Source of the DNA: Clostridia bacterium
GTDB taxonomy: Bacteria > Bacillota_A > Clostridia > Oscillospirales > Butyricicoccaceae
Direction of reading: 5' to 3'
Length of the DNA: 5,712 nucleotides
NCBI GenBank assembly: GCA_017421885.1
Contig: JAFOHJ010000311.1
Span: 1 to 5,712 of the forward strand
The position numbers were made by a program, and so were the translations under genes. How positions within the stretch are numbered: the stretch's first letter is position 1; every line of letters begins with the position of its first letter. Of this stretch, positions 4,673 to 5,712 are shown piece by piece. The notes below the pieces were generated by a model, which searched no databases, was not told the DNA's origin, and worked only from the letters and a program-made list of their open reading frames with translations.

Positions 4673-5712
4673 ATGCTCAAGCAGCTTTCGGTTCAGGCAA
4701 AGGAATATCTTGATAACCATAAGCAGTTTATCCAGGATCTTCTTTTCGAACTCTGCGCTATCCCCGCACCTTCCAATCACGAAGAACTCAGAGCCGAGTT
4801 CATCAAGAAGTGGCTCGAAAATATCGGCGCTGAAGGCGTCTATATCGACGATGCACTCAATGTAGTTTACCCCTATCAGTGCGAAGGCAAGAACGACCTT
4901 CTCTGCATTATGGCTCACACCGACACCGTCTTCCCCGATATGGAGCCCTTCTCTGTTAAGGTCGACGGCAACGTTGCTGCCTGCCCCGGCATCGGTGACG
5001 ACACAGCCAATGTTGCTATCCTGCTGACTCTCATCAAGTATGTTGTAGAGAACAAATTGGAAGCTCCCAAGGGCGTTCTGTTCGTTCTTGACGCAGGCGA
5101 GGAAGGCCTCGGCAACCTCAAGGGCGTAAGACAGATCGTAAAGGATTATGCAGGCCGCATCGGCGAGCTGGTTTCCCTCGATGGCGGATATACAGGCTTC
5201 TGCAACAAGGCAGTAGGCTCGATGCGTTACAACATCGCTCTCACAACAGAAGGCGGCCACTCTTACGGCGCATTCGGCAACCGCAATGCTATCCAGCGCA
5301 TGGCTGCCATTATTGAGAAGCTCTATAAGATCGAAGTTCCCCATGACGGCGACAGCAAGACAACATACAATGTTGGCATGATCTCGGGCGGCACATCGGT
5401 CAACACCATCGCGCAGAGAGCTGAGATGCTCTATGAGTACAGAAGCGACTCGCAGAAGTGCCTCGATCAGATGGGTGTATGGTTCAGAGAGATCATCGAA
5501 GAAGCCAAGAAGGACTGTATTGAACTTACAGTTACTGTTCTCGGTGAAAGACCCTGTATGGGCGACATTCCCGCTGACCGTCAGGCTGACCTTGAAGCAC
5601 GCACAAGAGAAGCCATTGCTACCCAGTACGATGGTCCTGTAGGCAGCTATTCCGGTTCGACCGACTGCAACATCTCCTTTAACCTCGGCATTCCTTCGGT
5701 ATGCTTCGGCGG
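4673..5712 (+). CDS. M20-family metallopeptidase/amidohydrolase (partial, C-terminus missing)
   Basis: 346 codons are visible from ATG 4673, preceded by TGGAGGT (4657-4663) at 9-nt spacing; the frame is open to the window edge. It has no signal peptide and should be cytoplasmic. Residues of the two-zinc M20 centre are in order: MAHTDTVFP (80-88; H82 ligand, D84 supporting), PGIGDDTANVA (105-115; D109 as bridging ligand by alignment with the GxGxxD pattern), DAGEEGLG (140-147; E143 general base, E144 ligand) and SLDGG (168-172; D170 ligand). The dimerisation lid domain spans about 180-290, including GGHSYGAFGNRNAI (194-207) with H196 likely reaching the partner's active site. SGSTDCNISFNLGIPSVCFG (327-346) is the usual lead-in to the last metal-binding His, which lies beyond the edge. 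It likely hydrolyses peptides or N-acyl amino acids; the substrate cannot be told. Lys codons are AAG in 18 of 19 cases, unlike the lipoproteins, suggesting high expression. Confidence 0.92.
   Translation, partial: MLKQLSVQAKEYLDNHKQFIQDLLFELCAIPAPSNHEELRAEFIKKWLENIGAEGVYIDDALNVVYPYQCEGKNDLLCIMAHTDTVFPDMEPFSVKVDGNVAACPGIGDDTANVAILLTLIKYVVENKLEAPKGVLFVLDAGEEGLGNLKGVRQIVKDYAGRIGELVSLDGGYTGFCNKAVGSMRYNIALTTEGGHSYGAFGNRNAIQRMAAIIEKLYKIEVPHDGDSKTTYNVGMISGGTSVNTIAQRAEMLYEYRSDSQKCLDQMGVWFREIIEEAKKDCIELTVTVLGERPCMGDIPADRQADLEARTREAIATQYDGPVGSYSGSTDCNISFNLGIPSVCFG

Noticed and set aside
4667..5344. A 225-codon open frame on the minus strand inside the M20 peptidase gene
   Set aside because: The plus-strand frame contains the full set of M20 metal-site motifs in order; the antisense frame is explained by biased codon use.

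Overview
The window looks like chromosomal DNA of a low-to-mid GC Gram-positive anaerobe, probably a gut-type member of the Clostridia near Ruminococcaceae or Oscillospiraceae. This rests on strong AGGAGG-type ribosome binding sites before every gene, two lipoproteins with short signal peptides and lipobox cysteines, a TTG start, sigma-A-like promoters, and protein sequences that read like that group. The taxonomic placement is inference. No RNA genes, insertion sequences, CRISPR arrays or phage genes are visible.

Layout: (1) 1-180, minus strand: first 60 codons of a HAD-superfamily phosphatase running off the left edge. (2) 181-301: divergent intergenic region. (3) 302-1852 and 1873-2844, plus strand: a two-gene operon of secreted lipoproteins. 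The first carries two diverged copies of an RsiV/DUF3298-like module; the second is a PstS-like phosphate-type solute-binding protein with no transporter subunits beside it. (4) 2861-2890: a perfect 13-bp hairpin between convergent genes, apparently a shared terminator. (5) 2902-4533, minus strand: an uncharacterised three-helix membrane protein with a large extracytoplasmic domain that contains repeated beta-type modules and an OB-like tail; it starts at TTG. (6) 4534-4672: a compact region with back-to-back promoters. (7) 4673-5712, plus strand: an M20-family metallopeptidase running off the right edge, with codon use typical of a highly expressed gene.

Three of the five genes act at the outer face of the membrane. 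The two lipoproteins are probably made together and may form an extracytoplasmic sensing or binding pair, but nothing here shows their partner. The membrane protein and the peptidase are divergently transcribed from adjacent promoters and could share regulation. No complete new system can be demonstrated from this sequence. The best leads are the duplicated-module lipoprotein paired with an orphan PstS-like protein, and the repeat architecture of the membrane protein.
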